This document shows, piece after piece, positions 21,086 through 21,943 of a stretch of 21,943 nt of DNA (position 1 is its first letter; each line of letters opens with the position of its first letter). Location of the stretch: positions 1 through 21,943 of the IMG/VR virus record IMGVR_UViG_3300017991_000417. The stretch is one strand, 5' to 3'. The notes below the pieces were generated by a model. It had not been told where the DNA came from and made no database searches. It saw nothing but the letters and a program-made list of their open reading frames with translations. This DNA comes from a virus. The translations under genes and the position numbers were made by a program.

Positions 21086-21694
21086 CTAATAACGAACTCG
21101 TTTTTCTTTGTGAAGATTACCGTCTTTGTCACGCCAATACTTACCAAAAAGTTTCCTGACCCCGTTGGCCAATGGATTTTTCTTTCGCCGAATCCGGCAG
21201 ACCTTGTTAATTGTCTCGATCAAGTAACCGTCAATGGCAAGGTGCGGATTAATTAACTCATGACGTTCCCACATATAATCTATGATCTCACACCACTGAT
21301 TAATAATTGAATCACGGGCCTTATAGTACCGACTTATCTGAATGTCGATCTGACGCTCAATCGTTTCCTTGAGGTACCAATAGATTTTTGACTTCCTCAT
21401 TGGAGCTGTCATGCCCATCTCTTTTTTCTCGTACTCATCAATTTCCATCCCTTCATGCTCACGCTTAAAGACCTGCCTGATCTTATACGCTGTCAGGAAG
21501 TCAATGGGATTGTCTTTATGGTAGTACGCACATAACCACTGATACATTTTCTTATGACGCCTTACGAACGCTGGATCGAGCAACCACAGATAATCGAAAA
21601 TGTTGTCTATGATATCCAGCCCCATGTAATCTTCTTCTTTCGTTAATCGTTTCGTTTGCTCTAACCATTCCATCAATGAATTGCGTTGGCTCAC
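21086..21694 (-). CDS. Unknown aromatic-rich protein
   Basis: A 202-aa protein with a GTG start (TAGTG overlap with the lipoprotein stop) and SD GAGGGAG. It is rich in Trp, Tyr and charged residues (WLLDPAFVRRHKKMYQWL, IINQWCEIIDYMWERHEL), predicted mostly helical. The end is basic (RIRRKKNPLANGVRKLFGKY). No motif of a known enzyme is visible. Its helical, basic, aromatic build would suit a DNA- or RNA-binding protein. No family is recognised. Confidence 0.6.
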   Translation of the reverse strand: MSQRNSLMEWLEQTKRLTKEEDYMGLDIIDNIFDYLWLLDPAFVRRHKKMYQWLCAYYHKDNPIDFLTAYKIRQVFKREHEGMEIDEYEKKEMGMTAPMRKSKIYWYLKETIERQIDIQISRYYKARDSIINQWCEIIDYMWERHELINPHLAIDGYLIETINKVCRIRRKKNPLANGVRKLFGKYWRDKDGNLHKEKRVRY

Positions 21695-21825
21695 TATTCA
21701 TCTCCCTCGATCTCCTGGCCGTATCCTTTAACATGGTTAGAACACCCAACGGCAAAAGAAGCAAATAAAAAACCCGTGCAAACCACACAGACCCTCTGCA
21801 CAGTTCGGACAGGACTCAAGATCAT
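21694..21825 (-). CDS. Entericidin-like small lipoprotein
   Basis: About 43 residues from the ATG at 21825. A signal region (VCVVCTGFLFASFAVGC) with lipobox A-V-G-C28 leads to a 16-residue mature part, C-S-N-H-V-K-G-Y-G-Q-E-I-E-G-D-E. This resembles the entericidin motif C-x-N-T-x-[KR]-G-x-G-x-D-I of the EcnA/EcnB lipoproteins. There is no SD at this ATG, so the start could be further downstream or upstream. It lies in another frame over the end of the zinc-ribbon-like ORF, and its stop overlaps the next start. It could act in lysis or envelope stress. Confidence is moderate because the match rests on a short motif. Confidence 0.45.
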   Translation of the reverse strand: MILSPVRTVQRVCVVCTGFLFASFAVGCSNHVKGYGQEIEGDE

Positions 21826-21934
21826 CGTCGCAATGGTGGAATTCACCCCTATCAACGTGAACATCGGACGATGGATTCTTGTGGTTTCCATTTTTATTCG
21901 GCTTCCTCTTGTCGATCACGATAGTTTCTTTCAT
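21737..21934 (-). CDS. Small Cys/His-rich zinc-ribbon-like ORF
   Basis: A 65-aa ORF at the right edge; the upstream region lies outside the window, so the start is provisional. The first 30 residues are Asn/Lys-rich and hydrophilic. It then has C42-x2-C45 (CPNC), C50, H53 and C58-x2-C61, which could be a zinc ribbon. Its last 29 codons overlap the entericidin-like lipoprotein in another frame. One of the two frames could be a by-product of the other. Confidence 0.45.
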   Translation of the reverse strand: MKETIVIDKRKPNKNGNHKNPSSDVHVDRGEFHHCDDDLESCPNCAEGLCGLHGFFICFFCRWVF

Positions 21935-21943
21935 ATTGTTTAC

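Noticed and set aside
21552-21788. A 78-codon minus-strand frame across the lipoprotein and the 202-aa gene
   Set aside because: No SD at the GTG start, and its second half is the out-of-frame reading of the 202-aa protein.
1-21943. tRNA genes, CRISPR arrays, insertion sequences, attachment sites or intrinsic terminators
   Set aside because: None seen; gaps are short, the hairpins found lack U runs, and there is no spaced repeat set outside the coding repeats.

Overview
This 21.9-kb window is a fragment of a tailed double-stranded DNA phage (Caudoviricetes type) or an intact prophage core. Every supported gene is on the minus strand, so transcription runs from high to low coordinates. Packing is very tight: neighbours mostly share stop/start bases (ATGA, GTGA, TAATG, TGATG, TAGTG) or sit a few bases apart behind a good Shine-Dalgarno (SD) sequence. 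The longest stretch with no gene is about 130 bases (15337-15468), and it holds a promoter and a leader hairpin. I see no tRNA, rRNA, CRISPR array, insertion sequence, integrase or bacterial housekeeping gene. The host is probably Gram-negative: two predicted lipoproteins occur, one with the topology of a single-gene spanin (outer-to-inner membrane linker) and one with an entericidin-like motif, and a small membrane protein resembles the proteobacterial Thivi_2564 family.

Right part (21934 to about 15470, read first): small accessory genes. In order these are a zinc-ribbon-like ORF overlapping an entericidin-like lipoprotein, an unknown 202-aa protein, a coiled-coil protein, a second zinc-ribbon ORF overlapping a candidate u-spanin, two small unknowns, two holin-like membrane proteins, four unknowns, a Cys-rich 81-aa protein, an MreB/ParM-class actin-like ATPase, a staphylococcal-nuclease-fold nuclease, a 27-aa single-span microprotein and a 77-aa unknown.

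Middle part (15459 to 4651): the virion head module. It starts at a near-consensus sigma70-type promoter with a hairpin in its leader. It encodes several pre-portal proteins (one with an RFRQ motif, one DUF4177-like, one with six HxH motifs in two matching triplets), then the portal, a Mu-F/SPP1-gp7-type head morphogenesis protein, a prohead protease fused to a linker domain and a scaffold with two internal SD-ATG starts, an HK97-fold major capsid protein carrying an inserted beta domain, two small proteins, a head-tail adaptor with an insert, a probable stopper and a gp10/gpG-like tail-completion protein.

Left part (4644 to 1): a run of small beta-rich proteins, probably virion decoration or fibre proteins. 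One carries three 73-aa tandem repeats; four consecutive proteins begin with the same MG(N/T/S)D N-terminus. The edge holds a truncated holin-like membrane protein. Terminase, tail tube, tape measure and endolysin genes are not recognisable here and may lie outside the window.

The most unusual points are the phage actin-like gene beside head genes, the nested-scaffold arrangement, the double HxH triplet protein, and the repeated pairing of a zinc-ribbon ORF with a lipoprotein in another frame. All functional statements rest on reading motifs by eye; no database search was run.
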